Source: Oscillospiraceae bacterium (GTDB lineage: Bacteria > Bacillota > Clostridia > Oscillospirales > Ruminococcaceae). From it: 64,000 bases of DNA. The DNA is taken from positions 1 to 64,000 of the forward strand of contig JAFUOD010000014.1 in NCBI GenBank assembly GCA_017472735.1, in the 5' to 3' direction. Positions 1-7,854 of the stretch are shown here, one piece after another (position 1 is the first letter of the stretch; each line of letters begins with the position of its first letter). The notes under the pieces are model-generated. The model made no database searches. It saw only the letters and a list, made by a program, of their open reading frames with translations, and had not been told where the DNA came from. Both the position numbers and the translations under genes were made by a program.

Positions 1-84
1 AACAACATCCATGTAAACGGCAAGCGTGTCCGTGGCTTTATTGGCATTGAGGTCTTGGCAAAGATGCCTTTTCTGAAATGGTGA
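1..84 (+). CDS. 3' end of an unidentified element gene (partial)
   Basis: Frame 1 is open from the window edge to a TGA at 82-84 and gives 27 residues ending in K-M-P-F-L-K-W. The start lies outside the window. I do not recognise the family. It is on the same strand as the relaxase and recombinase genes downstream and probably belongs to the same element. The call rests only on the open frame and its position, so it could be a chance frame. Confidence 0.4.
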   Translation, partial: NNIHVNGKRVRGFIGIEVLAKMPFLKW

Positions 85-99
85 GCGAAGTGAAAAAGT

Positions 100-127
100 G
101 CTGTACGTACCGTACAGTACGTACGGC
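100..127. repeat. 11-bp dyad ending the partial gene's 3' flank
   Basis: Arms 100-110 and 117-127 pair over 11 positions (one G-U if transcribed) around the 6-base loop 111-116. The core GTACGTAC is itself palindromic and occurs in both arms. There is no T-run, so this is more likely a protein-binding site or structured RNA than a terminator. Confidence 0.5.
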
Positions 128-469
128 AGTTTTCAACTCTACTGCTAATATGAGCATCGAAATCGAGGGCAAAAATCAATGCTCAAAATCAAGCCTTGTG
201 TAATCCGTGAAGATTTACACCGCAGGAAGTATCAACTTCATCCTATGGTGATTTACGGAACAGTAAAGCACATTCACGAAATCGTGGTGTTTCTTCCTAT
301 TCGGTCTGCTCTCCCACAAAACAGTAAACCCGATAGGGTGTTGTCATGAACAGGACTACACAGAGCGAAATCTGAGAGGAAAACACCATCATCAAAATCA
401 TCACTTGTCGGTGACAGCGTTTCACCGCACAGAAAACCAATATCACGAATTTATGGAGGTAAAAACAGT
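128..469. other. Non-coding interval before the mobilization genes, possible oriT
   Basis: I found no convincing gene in these 340 bases. There are short dyads: CACGAAATCGTG around 275-287, and cctattcgg (296-304) facing ccgatagg (330-337) across a 25-base loop. A relaxase origin of transfer commonly sits upstream of its mob gene and carries such inverted repeats, so this interval is the natural oriT candidate. I cannot recognise a nick consensus, so the assignment is positional inference. Confidence 0.3.
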
Positions 470-691
470 ATGAAATCCAATCTGAGAAATGAAATCAAGT
501 CGTACATTGTACGGCAAGGGATGACCATGCAGGAGGTCGTTGACCTCTTGGCAGACGAGTACGGATGGAGCGACAGCGTTTCTAACCTATCCAACAAGCT
601 GCAGCGTGAATCGCTCCGCTATACCGAAGCGGTACAACTTGCGGAAGTGCTGGGCTTTGAAATCGTATGGAGAAAGAGGGGTGACAAATAA
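470..691 (+). CDS. Small helix-turn-helix-like protein of the element
   Basis: A 73-residue protein starting 8 bases after a GGAGG site (453-457). Its mid region, M-Q-E-V-V-D-L-L-A-D-E-Y-G-W followed by S-N-L-S-N-K-L and E-A-V-Q-L-A-E-V-L-G, has the spacing of an XRE-like HTH with a recognition helix around residues 36-45. Such small proteins often sit directly before MobV relaxases in Clostridia elements. Its stop overlaps the relaxase start (TAATG), so the two are translationally coupled. It may act as an auxiliary DNA-binding protein at oriT or as a repressor of mob. The fold is inferred, the coupling is seen. Confidence 0.65.
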   Translation: MKSNLRNEIKSYIVRQGMTMQEVVDLLADEYGWSDSVSNLSNKLQRESLRYTEAVQLAEVLGFEIVWRKRGDK

Positions 692-1671
692 TGGCAGCAC
701 AAGTACCTCATTACGCAATTATGCGCTTTGCCAAGTATAAGGGGCCGGAGATCAGTCAGATCGAAGCTCATAACGAGCGCACCAAAGAAACCTACGCCAG
801 TAATCCCGATATTGACCCGACCCACACACACCTCAATTTCCACTTGATTAAACCGCAGGACAAATACAGAGCCGAGTCTAACCGTCAGATCAAGGAAGCC
901 GGATGCCGTACCCGTTCTGACAGCATCCGTGTCATGGAAGCTCTGTTTACGGCAACACCGGAGTTTTTCAAAGGTAAAAAGCGTTCTGAGCTGAAAGAGT
1001 TCTTTGGTGAAGCCTTAGAGTTCATCAAGCAGAACCAAGCTCCCGAAACCATTATATCCGCTGTGGTGCATCTGGACGAGGAAACTCCCCATATGCACCT
1101 TTGTTTTGTCCCTCTGACCGAGGATAAAAGGCTGAGCGCCAAGGATATTGCAGGAAATAAGAAAAAACTGACCCAGTGGCAGGACAAGTATTGGGAACAC
1201 ATGGTCAAGAAATATCCCACATTGGAGCGTGGCGAAACTGCCAGCGAAACCGGGCGTAAGCACATTCCTACAAGGGTATTTAAGCAGATGGCACGTCTGA
1301 ACAAGCAGCATGACAAACTCGTTGAAATGCTCTCGGATGTGAAATTCACCAACTACAAGGACAAGACCGCACAGATCGTTGCGTTCCTTGAAAAGTATAT
1401 CCCCGACGTTGCCGCTATGGAAACGCAGATGAAGAAATACGAAAAGTTCTTCAAGGCTGCAAGCGGTAAGCAAAAAGCCTTGGAGAAAGAAAACGCCGAG
1501 CTGACGGAAGCTCTAGAAAAGAGTGAACAGCAGAGTACGCTCAAAAAGTTGCAGGAAGCCAGACTTTTGAACGACTATGAGCGTATCAAGGGTGTTCTTG
1601 ACCGCATCCCGCCGGAGATTATCAAGGCATACACCCATCGAAGCACTCAGAAACACGATATTAACCGATAA
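691..1671 (+). CDS. MobV-family relaxase (Pre/Mob)
   Basis: A 326-residue protein that would nick one strand at oriT and lead it into a recipient cell. The N-terminal half carries the diagnostic metal-binding motif H-L-D-E-E-T-P-H-M-H at residues 127-136, and an upstream P-T-H-T-H-L-N-F segment (43-50) typical of the Pre/Mob family. The C-terminal third is a charged coiled coil (about 215-295), as usual in MobV proteins. Length is near the family's lower range and no frameshift is seen. It starts at the ATG that overlaps the stop of the small HTH gene. Neighbours place it in a mobilizable rather than self-conjugative element. Confidence 0.9.
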   Translation: MAAQVPHYAIMRFAKYKGPEISQIEAHNERTKETYASNPDIDPTHTHLNFHLIKPQDKYRAESNRQIKEAGCRTRSDSIRVMEALFTATPEFFKGKKRSELKEFFGEALEFIKQNQAPETIISAVVHLDEETPHMHLCFVPLTEDKRLSAKDIAGNKKKLTQWQDKYWEHMVKKYPTLERGETASETGRKHIPTRVFKQMARLNKQHDKLVEMLSDVKFTNYKDKTAQIVAFLEKYIPDVAAMETQMKKYEKFFKAASGKQKALEKENAELTEALEKSEQQSTLKKLQEARLLNDYERIKGVLDRIPPEIIKAYTHRSTQKHDINR

Positions 1672-1688
1672 GAAAGGAATTTTTGCCT

Positions 1689-2072
1689 ATGAAGAAGAAA
1701 AACAAAACCTATACTGTAACTCAGCTTAACAAAATGATGATGCGTGAAGACCTCGCGCTATGGGAAATCATTGATGCCTGTACCTTTATCGACATCTGCT
1801 CCTGTTATGAGCCGACAGAGAACCCTCCCAAGGAGCAGGAGGACGAATGGCGCAGGCTGCGTGGAGAATATGAGCCGGAGCCTACTCTTGAAAACACTTC
1901 GTTCTATGTCACCGAGCCTGACGGAACGAAGTATTTTTATTGCGGCAATACCCGTACCAAGGTAACGGAGTTCTTTTCTCCCAACGGACAGACCTTGGAT
2001 AAGGTAATCGAAAACCTTGTCCGCTTCGCCGCAGGAAGCACCGTATCCGCAAATAATCCGATGAATTGTTAA
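1689..2072 (+). CDS. Small element protein, TnpW-like C-terminal half
   Basis: A 127-residue protein if started at the ATG at 1689; an in-frame TTG at 1683 is closer to the AAAGGA site and is also possible. The C-terminal half (T-S-F-Y-V-T-E-P-D-G-T-K-Y-F-Y then F-F-S-P-N-G-Q-T-L-D-K-V-I-E-N-L) resembles in layout the small TnpW-type proteins carried by transposons of gut Clostridia. The N-terminal half, with W-E-I-I-D-A-C-T, is not recognised. It lies between the relaxase and the recombinase on the same strand. Function unknown; the TnpW resemblance is from memory and weak. Confidence 0.55.
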   Translation: MKKKNKTYTVTQLNKMMMREDLALWEIIDACTFIDICSCYEPTENPPKEQEDEWRRLRGEYEPEPTLENTSFYVTEPDGTKYFYCGNTRTKVTEFFSPNGQTLDKVIENLVRFAAGSTVSANNPMNC

Positions 2073-2082
2073 CAGAATCGCA

Positions 2083-2112
2083 TTGAATCACAGCCCAGGC
2101 TTATGGTATAAT
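2083..2112 (+). promoter_or_regulatory. Promoter of the serine recombinase
   Basis: TTGAAT at 2083-2088 and TATAAT at 2107-2112 with 18 bases between, plus an upstream TG at 2104-2105 giving an extended -10. It lies 55 bases before the recombinase ATG, which has its own AGGAGG site at 2154-2159. The recombinase can therefore be expressed independently of the mob genes. Confidence 0.6.
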
Positions 2113-2167
2113 ATATCATAGGAAAGTATTGTAAGCGTGGGTTGTTTCACGAACAGGAGGATTTTTA

Positions 2168-3772
2168 ATGAAACAACCGTACAATACAGCACTGTATATG
2201 AGACTGAGCCGTGATGACGAAAATTATGGCGACAGCGTATCCATCGAGACCCAGCGTACCATTTTACAGCAGTTCGCAAAGGACAACGATCTTCATGTGG
2301 TCGGTGAGTACATCGACGACGGATGGAGTGGCACTACCTTTGAAAGACCGAATTTCAAGCGTATGATGGATGATGTGGATGCAGGACGAGTAAACTGCAT
2401 CGTCACAAAAGACCTTAGCCGCTTCGGACGTGATTATATCATGGTCGGACAATATCTGGAATACGAGTTCCCGGAGAAACAGGTACGATATATCGCCGTG
2501 TCCGAGAACGAGGACACCAAGAAAGGCTTGTCCGATTTCGTTCCTTTCAAAAATCTGTTCAACGAATGGTTTGCCAAGGACACCAGCCGCAAGGTCAAGA
2601 CCGCACTTCATGCCAAGTTTGCCGCAGGAGAACGTACCTTCGCCTATGCACCCCTTGGATATGTCCGACATCCCGAAATCAAGAACGCCATTATGGTTGA
2701 TGCAGAGACACGCTGGATTATCGAGAAAATCTTCGACCTTGCCTATAACGGTGCGGGTGCTGCCAAAATCGCAAGAGTATTGGTGGATGAACACGTTCCT
2801 ACTGCCGGATGGCTGAACTATCAGCGATATGGGAAGTTCGCTCATATCTACGAGGGCGCACCAGAAGAAAAGTCCTACGCATGGACGCTGGCACAGGTCA
2901 AGAGCATCTTAAAAGACGAAACCTATATCGGCAACAGCGTACACAACAAGCAGACCAACATTTCTTACAAGAACAAGAAAAAGGTACGCAAGCCGCAGGA
3001 GGAATGGTTCAGAGTGGAGAATACCCACGAAGCCATTATCTCCAAGCAAGTCTTTGAACAGGTGCAGGAACAGGCCGCCAATCGCCGCAGACAGCAAAAG
3101 GACGCTACCACGCAGATCTTCTCCGGTCTGGTGAAGTGTGCGGACTGCGGATGGTCGATGCGCTTCGGTACGAACAGGCAGAACAGCAAGCCTTACAGCC
3201 ACTACACTTGCAGTCAATACGGACAGGGATTAAAACGATGTTCTTCCCACTATATCCGCTATGACATCCTCTGTCACTATGTTCTGACAAGAATACAGGA
3301 TTTGTGGAGACAGGCGCAGGTGGATGAAACGGAGCTTCTGCATCGTTTATTGAAAGGGAGCGAACAGGAGCTTGCCGCCAATGCCAAAAGGCAGAGCGCA
3401 GAGCTTACAAGAGCCGAGAAGCGCAGAACAGAGGTTGATCGCAAGTTTGCGAAGCTGTATGAGGACTGGTCGGACGGTCGTATCACGGAGTACAACTTCA
3501 ACATGATGTCTCAGAAATATCAGACCGAGCAGCAGGAGCTTGTCGAGAAGATCGAAAGGCTGTCTGCCGAGCTTGAATCTGAAAAACAAACAACTGTCGA
3601 TGCGGAAACTTGGATTTCACTTCTCAGACAGTATTCCTATCCCACCGAACTGACAGCAGAGCTTCTGAATGGACTGATTGAAAAAATCGTCATTCACGAA
3701 GCAACCACGGAGGATGGGGTGCGTGAGCAGAATATTGACATCTACTACCGCTTAATCGGCAAAATTGAGTAA
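2168..3772 (+). CDS. Large serine recombinase (element integrase)
   Basis: A 534-residue site-specific recombinase that would integrate and excise the element. The resolvase catalytic domain starts at the N-terminus with Y-M-R-L-S-R (nucleophile Ser14) and contains the S-R-F-G-R-D segment. It is followed by a Recombinase domain (about 165-270), a zinc ribbon with C-A-D-C-G and later cysteines (about 325-365), a coiled coil (390-470), and a C-terminal tail of the DUF4368 kind. This is the TnpX/Tn4451-like architecture of Clostridia elements. It is the last gene before the right border, the usual place for such an integrase. It appears intact. Confidence 0.93.
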   Translation: MKQPYNTALYMRLSRDDENYGDSVSIETQRTILQQFAKDNDLHVVGEYIDDGWSGTTFERPNFKRMMDDVDAGRVNCIVTKDLSRFGRDYIMVGQYLEYEFPEKQVRYIAVSENEDTKKGLSDFVPFKNLFNEWFAKDTSRKVKTALHAKFAAGERTFAYAPLGYVRHPEIKNAIMVDAETRWIIEKIFDLAYNGAGAAKIARVLVDEHVPTAGWLNYQRYGKFAHIYEGAPEEKSYAWTLAQVKSILKDETYIGNSVHNKQTNISYKNKKKVRKPQEEWFRVENTHEAIISKQVFEQVQEQAANRRRQQKDATTQIFSGLVKCADCGWSMRFGTNRQNSKPYSHYTCSQYGQGLKRCSSHYIRYDILCHYVLTRIQDLWRQAQVDETELLHRLLKGSEQELAANAKRQSAELTRAEKRRTEVDRKFAKLYEDWSDGRITEYNFNMMSQKYQTEQQELVEKIERLSAELESEKQTTVDAETWISLLRQYSYPTELTAELLNGLIEKIVIHEATTEDGVREQNIDIYYRLIGKIE

Positions 3773-3781
3773 AAACAAAGA

Positions 3782-3817
3782 TATGAGTGCCTATGCAAGT
3801 AGGCGTAGGCACTCATA
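3782..3817. repeat. 15-bp hairpin at the element's right end
   Basis: Arms 3782-3796 and 3803-3817 pair over 15 positions with one G-U, loop AAGTAG. It begins 10 bases after the recombinase stop and 20 bases before the inferred attachment border. No T-run follows, so it may end transcription inefficiently, protect the mRNA 3' end, or form part of the recombinase-binding end of the element. Confidence 0.6.
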
Positions 3818-3835
3818 CATAACCAATATCTTTAA

Positions 3836-5020
3836 GTACGGGAAACGGGGATAGGATATCCCGACATTACTCTGTTCCCTGCCATTGCGGATGTGTTTGG
3901 GATGAGCATTGACGAGTTGTTTGGAAGAGAGCCTGCAACAAGAGAAAAGGCAGCCAACGAGGATGACATTTTGCAAGGCGATGTGATCGCCGACGAAGCT
4001 GAGGAATATGAATATTGCGAGGCTGAAGAAGTTACCGCGGAAGAAGCACACACCTCATCGTCTGATAATGACAAGATAACAATTGATCTGTCATTTTTAA
4101 AGAATATCGGCAAAGAAATTGCAGACGGTCTTAAGGGGCTGAAATCCGATGTTAAGACGAGCGTTAAGAATGCGGGATTTAATTGGAGTAGCTCATCATC
4201 AGAAAACGGCTCTGTGGATCGTGTGCTCGAAAATTTTAACAGTATATATGCAAGGCTTTGCAATGCATGCAACGCAAAGATCATTGAAGCTGACAGGTTT
4301 GAAATTAAAGCTTGGGGCACGGAAAAGTTTATTCAGTCGCTGAGCTTTGATGTTGCAAACGGCAAGCTGAGTGTTATTATGCAAAGCTATAATGCTAATA
4401 ACGAAAGCGACAACAACATTGAGATCTATGTTGATTTTGACAAGGGTGAAATGCTTGATGTGACGACATCGGGAGCTGTAGATCTGGAAATCGAGCCTGA
4501 CTTTGAGGTAGCAAGCTTTAATACAAGCGGGGCTTGCGATGTGAGTGCAGGCAATTTCGATCAGATCGTTGCCAAGCTTTCGGGTGCTTGCGATTTCGAA
4601 ATGGAACACGCACTTGATGCTGAATTTATTGGTTTGGGAGCATGCGATATCGGAATTGGCGATGTAAGCGACTCCTTCAGAGCTGTTATAAGCGGTGCGG
4701 GCGACATTGGCTCGGGTCATTTGCATAACGCTTATATTCAAATCTCAGGAAGCGGAAACGCTGATGTCGACGAAGCAAGTGGTGATTTGACAGTTAAGCT
4801 TTCGGGTTCGAGTGATGTAGCCGTTGGTGGAAACGTAGATAATCTTATCCTGTCGCTATCGGGAAGCTGTAGTTTTGACGGCTCCGATCTGACAGCAAAT
4901 GAAGCCGACATCACTGCAAGTGGGCCGTGCGACATCGAGATCGACAGAGTATACGGGCCGATAAAGCAAAGTATTGACAGGCTAAGCGATGTTAAGATCA
5001 ATAATCGCGGTGATCTATAG
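3836..5020 (+). pseudogene. XRE-type regulator with DUF2807-like domain, 5' part removed by element insertion
   Basis: The frame is open from 3836 (a TAA precedes it) and reads R-E-T-G-I-G-Y-P-D-I-T-L-F-P-A-I-A-D-V-F-G-M-S, the second half of a classic XRE helix-turn-helix domain. The first half, including the conserved W before E-T-G, is missing. The rest is an acidic linker, a short helix-rich part, and about 230 residues of repeating S-G-A-C-D / S-G-S-G-N strands typical of DUF2807 beta-solenoid (head-GIN) domains. An ATG at 3893 could make a truncated protein, but no good ribosome site precedes it. The missing N-terminus should lie beyond the element's other end, outside the window. Confidence 0.85.
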
Positions 5021-5028
5021 TGTGAGGT

Positions 5029-5136
5029 GGGCGAAGCCCTGCCCCTGCGGCGCTGAATGCGCCGCAGGGGTTTTGTTTTGCGCCGTGAAACGGCGGCAAA
5101 ACAAAAAAGCAAGGCGCCCCTAAAGGGGCGCCTTGC
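5029..5136. terminator. Cluster of three GC-rich hairpins, bidirectional terminators
   Basis: Three hairpins stand between convergent genes. First: 5042-5053 with 5059-5070 (12 bp), followed by TTTT, which ends plus-strand transcription. Second: about 5071-5106, a long T/A-flanked stem with one bulge. Third: 5109-5120 with 5125-5136 (12 bp), followed by T's on the minus strand, which ends the Mrp gene. The 15-base motif GGGCGAAGCCCTGCC at 5029-5043 recurs at 56306-56320 in another hairpin cluster. Confidence 0.75.
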
Positions 5137-5241
5137 GGGCTTCGCTTGCGCTATGTGCGATAATACAAGAAAACAGCCCCGTCTGCGAACGTGGCTCGCA
5201 CGCTGAAAGTGTGTGAGTCGGGCGCAGGTGGGGCGGTGGGT

Positions 5242-6063
5242 TTACTCAAAAAGCTTGTCGGCGGCGGTGCTTAACCAGTCGCCCTCGAACAGCTCGATAC
5301 AGCCGTTATCGCTGAGTTTGGAAAGCTCTCTGTCAAATGGGATCTTGCCCAAAACAACGGTTTCGTGCTGTGCAGCTATTTCATCAACATGGCTTTCGCC
5401 GTAGATCTCGATTTTCTCATTGCAGCAGGGGCACTTAAGATAGCTCATATTTTCAACAATACCCAAAATCGGGATATTCATCTTTTTAGCCATGTTTACA
5501 GCCTTTGCAACTATCATCGAAACAAGCTCCTGCGGGCTGGTTACAACGATAATTCCGTCTAAGCGAATCGACTGGTAAACGGTTAAAGGAACATCGCCTG
5601 TTCCGGGAGGCATATCGACAAACATATAATCAACATCGTTCCAAATAACCTCGTTCCAGAACTGCTTAACAACGCCTGCAATAACAGGGCCTCGCCAAAC
5701 AACAGGCTGTGTTTCGTCGTCTAAAAGAAGGTTGATACTCATAACCTCGATGCCTGTTTTTGTTTTAACGGGGTATAAAGCGTCACCGTCGGTCGAAGCT
5801 TTTTCTTTTAAGCCGAAAGCCTTGGGAATTGATGGGCCTGTTATATCGGCATCTAAAATTGCGGTTTTAAAGTCGCGGCGCTTAGCCTCAACTGCCATTA
5901 AAGAGGTTACAAGCGACTTACCGACGCCGCCCTTACCGCTTACAATACCAATTACCTTTTTAATGTTTGAAAGCTCGTGGGGGGCAATATGCATATCCTG
6001 CGGTGTTGTTCTGGAAGAACAGTTTTTACCGCATGTAGAACAATTGTGTGTGCATTCTGACAT
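5242..6063 (-). CDS. mrp: Mrp/NBP35-family P-loop ATPase, iron-sulfur carrier
   Basis: A 273-residue cytosolic ATPase expected to bind and hand over Fe-S clusters. It has a short Cys-rich N-terminus (C-x3-C-x2-C-x2-C-x3-C within the first 15 residues), the deviant Walker A G-K-G-G-V-G-K-S at 43-50, an M-P-P-G-T-G-D switch, and the C-P-C-C pair near residue 218 that bridges a cluster in Mrp dimers. Length and order are typical. It lies 36 bases behind the VanY-like gene on the same strand and may be read through from it. It ends at the hairpin cluster at 5109-5136. Confidence 0.92.
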   Translation of the reverse strand: MSECTHNCSTCGKNCSSRTTPQDMHIAPHELSNIKKVIGIVSGKGGVGKSLVTSLMAVEAKRRDFKTAILDADITGPSIPKAFGLKEKASTDGDALYPVKTKTGIEVMSINLLLDDETQPVVWRGPVIAGVVKQFWNEVIWNDVDYMFVDMPPGTGDVPLTVYQSIRLDGIIVVTSPQELVSMIVAKAVNMAKKMNIPILGIVENMSYLKCPCCNEKIEIYGESHVDEIAAQHETVVLGKIPFDRELSKLSDNGCIELFEGDWLSTAADKLFE

Positions 6064-6099
6064 TTTAAATTACATTTCCTTTCGTGAGTGGTGCTTTAA

Positions 6100-7215
6100 T
6101 TATTCGGCCACGTCAGCAGTTTCGTCGCCTGCTTCAGGGGTAACTGTGTTATCTAATGTGCCTTCGCTCAACTTAACGGTAACAATCCAGCCATCGACAT
6201 TGTTACCCGAAATGGTGTAAGGATAAGGCGTTTCGCTGTTAGGCATTAAGGGCAAATAAACCGCTGTGGTTTCGGCATTGCTCTTGGGTACAAAGTAAAT
6301 AATGTAAGAGCTGCCGTCAAGACCGGTTGCTGCAAGGAAACCTGTTTCGATAGTGTAGTTTTTAAGGAATGAAATATACTCCTCTAAGCAATAGTCATAA
6401 TCGGTGATGATTTTTGCGTGCAAGGGGCCGACATAGCGGAAGTGCCAAGGCTCGTTATCAATTAAGGTAAGCTTTTCTTTGCCTGCGGGATAACGGTTGA
6501 TAAAGCCGAACTTGTAACAGTTTTCGTTTATCCACGCATAGTCGCCTGTACCGTCAAAATCGTCGTAAGCGCCGTCATCATAAACCGAGAAGTCAACTAC
6601 ATAGCCGGTGTGGTGTTCGCTGTAGCCTGCTTTTGCAACAAGGCTTGATGAAAGCTGACCTGTCTCTTCAAGCTCTTTGTCATAAAGTCCCTGCTGATAT
6701 TCTATGGTTCTGTGACCGCTGATTACCATAACATTGTCATTCTGCTTTTCGGTATAGAAGGAAAGCATCATGTTATTAAGCGCTTCCATAACCTCGGGCA
6801 AAACTTTAACGCTGTAATCCTTAACGGAATAAGATTTGTTTTTATGCTCGCGGATAACTAAAAGGTCATCCTCGTTAACTGTGCCTGTAAATTCGATGTT
6901 GTTGTTAACAAGCACCAATTCGCCCTTGCCGAGGTCTTCCTCGCCCAAGGTGATGTAAGTGAAGTAATAAGACGACTGAAGTGTGGGGTCGGTAGTTAAT
7001 TGAACTTCGCCGTCGTCCTCCTCAACAGGAGGCTCGTCATAAACTATGTCGCCCGTGTTTAAAGGTGTTTCGGGCTTGTCCTCGTCATCTTTATCCTTGG
7101 GTGAAAATATCCAAACAAAAAGCAGAATTATAATCAATAAAACAGCAAGCGCAAGTGCAACGTTTTTATATTTTATCTTGCGGCGGCGTTTTTTTCTGTA
7201 TGTAGTTGGGCTCAT
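6100..7215 (-). CDS. Membrane-anchored D-Ala-D-Ala carboxypeptidase, VanY family
   Basis: A 371-residue protein with a basic N-terminus (R-K-K-R-R-R-K), one membrane segment (about residues 16-37) and an acidic linker, then an extracellular M15B peptidase domain. Visible metal and catalytic signatures are S-E-H-H-T-G-Y-V-V-D-F and E-P-W-H-F-R-Y-V-G. Such enzymes trim the terminal D-Ala from peptidoglycan stem peptides. About 90 further residues follow the peptidase domain and are not recognised. I chose the second ATG because AAAGG stands 9 bases before it; the ATG two codons upstream is only 3 bases away. There are no vanHAX genes beside it, so no resistance role is implied. Confidence 0.88.
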   Translation of the reverse strand: MSPTTYRKKRRRKIKYKNVALALAVLLIIILLFVWIFSPKDKDDEDKPETPLNTGDIVYDEPPVEEDDGEVQLTTDPTLQSSYYFTYITLGEEDLGKGELVLVNNNIEFTGTVNEDDLLVIREHKNKSYSVKDYSVKVLPEVMEALNNMMLSFYTEKQNDNVMVISGHRTIEYQQGLYDKELEETGQLSSSLVAKAGYSEHHTGYVVDFSVYDDGAYDDFDGTGDYAWINENCYKFGFINRYPAGKEKLTLIDNEPWHFRYVGPLHAKIITDYDYCLEEYISFLKNYTIETGFLAATGLDGSSYIIYFVPKSNAETTAVYLPLMPNSETPYPYTISGNNVDGWIVTVKLSEGTLDNTVTPEAGDETADVAE

Positions 7216-7302
7216 TTGCATCGTCCTTTCTTATGAAATTATTATACACATATATAATAACACAAAGTGCAAAAAAAATAAAGGGCAAATGCAAAATATT
7301 AA

Positions 7303-7336
7303 GAAAAATGTCCGAGACTGTTGCCCCGGACATTTA
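7303..7336 (-). terminator. Terminator of the spore protein gene
   Basis: A 9-bp stem AAATGTCCG/CGGACATTT with a 12-base loop, followed on the minus strand by TTTTCTTA, just after the stop of the spore protein gene. Confidence 0.7.
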
Positions 7337-7345
7337 TTGGTTTAA

Positions 7346-7534
7346 TTACTGGTTAGAACCGGTCTTATAAGCGTCGATCATCTTCTTAACCATCTGACCG
7401 CCTACAGAACCAGCTTCACGGGAGGTGAGGTCACCGTTGTAACCGTTCTTAAGATTAACTCCTACTTCGTTTGCAGCTTCGATCTTGAACTTTTCAAGAG
7501 TCTGTCTGCCCTGTTCAGTTGTAATACCCTTCAT
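7346..7534 (-). CDS. Alpha/beta-type small acid-soluble spore protein
   Basis: A 62-residue DNA-binding protein that coats and protects spore DNA and is degraded on germination. Two conserved family segments are clear: E-K-F-K-I-E-A-A-N-E-V-G-V, which holds the GPR protease cleavage region, and G-D-L-T-S-R-E-A-G-S-V-G-G-Q-M-V-K-K-M-I. The start has an AAGGAG site. The gene stands alone with its own terminator. I could not identify a convincing sigma-G promoter in the leader, which holds the small dyad GTTTGC-GATT-GCAAAC (7575-7590). Its presence is the best evidence that the host sporulates. Confidence 0.93.
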   Translation of the reverse strand: MKGITTEQGRQTLEKFKIEAANEVGVNLKNGYNGDLTSREAGSVGGQMVKKMIDAYKTGSNQ

Positions 7535-7791
7535 GTTTATTTCTCCTTAATAATTTAAATTTTAGAATGATTCCGTTTGCGATTGCAAACACCTGCGTGT
7601 CGGTCACGCTTTTTAATTCATATCGGGCTTGCAAAACTATTATGGGCAGATAAAATGTCGATATGAGTGGAAAATTTAATTTTTTATAGCAAATTTTGAT
7701 TTGTTTTGAAAATTAGCTCGGCGTGGAACGCCACGTGCGGAGCACTGTGGCGTTTCGTGCCGAGCGCTGATGCGATGGCAGTAAAAAATTA
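7535..7791. other. Divergent intergenic region with two dyads
   Basis: No gene seen. It holds the dyad 7575-7590 and a larger nested one: GCTCGGC (7716-7722) with GCCGAGC (7759-7765), and inside it AACGCCAC (7727-7734) with GTGGCGTT (7747-7754). The larger dyad lies about 30 bases upstream of the esterase -35 box. It could be an operator or a structured RNA element. Its GC content contrasts with the AT-rich surroundings. Confidence 0.5.
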
Positions 7792-7820
7792 TTGCCAAAC
7801 TTTAGAAGATGATGTATAAT
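7792..7820 (+). promoter_or_regulatory. Promoter of the carboxylesterase
   Basis: TTGCCA at 7792-7797 and TATAAT at 7815-7820 with exactly 17 bases between. The AGGAGG at 7841-7846 and the ATG at 7855 follow. A textbook housekeeping promoter. Confidence 0.85.
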
Positions 7821-7854
7821 AGAAACGGAATATTATATTAAGGAGGAACACATT

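Larger units (their letters stand above)
1..3841 (+). mobile_element. Right end of an integrative mobilizable element
   Basis: A run of plus-strand genes typical of small mobilizable elements of Clostridia: an unidentified partial gene, a small HTH-like protein, a MobV relaxase, a small TnpW-like protein and a large serine recombinase as last gene. The left end lies outside the window. The right border is inferred at about 3836-3841, because from there on the sequence reads in frame as the middle of an XRE-type regulator (residues E-T-G-I-G-Y-P-D). The element encodes a relaxase but no mating-pore genes are visible, so it would need a helper for transfer. The exact border needs the left junction. 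Confidence 0.8.

Noticed and set aside
885-1473. Long reverse-strand frames opposite the relaxase gene
   Set aside because: They are shadows of the relaxase frame; they lack ribosome sites and any family motif.
6100-7215. Vancomycin resistance locus because of VanY, Ddl and MurF-like genes
   Set aside because: VanY is 50 kb from the other two, and there is no vanH, vanX or two-component system. Ordinary wall metabolism explains them.
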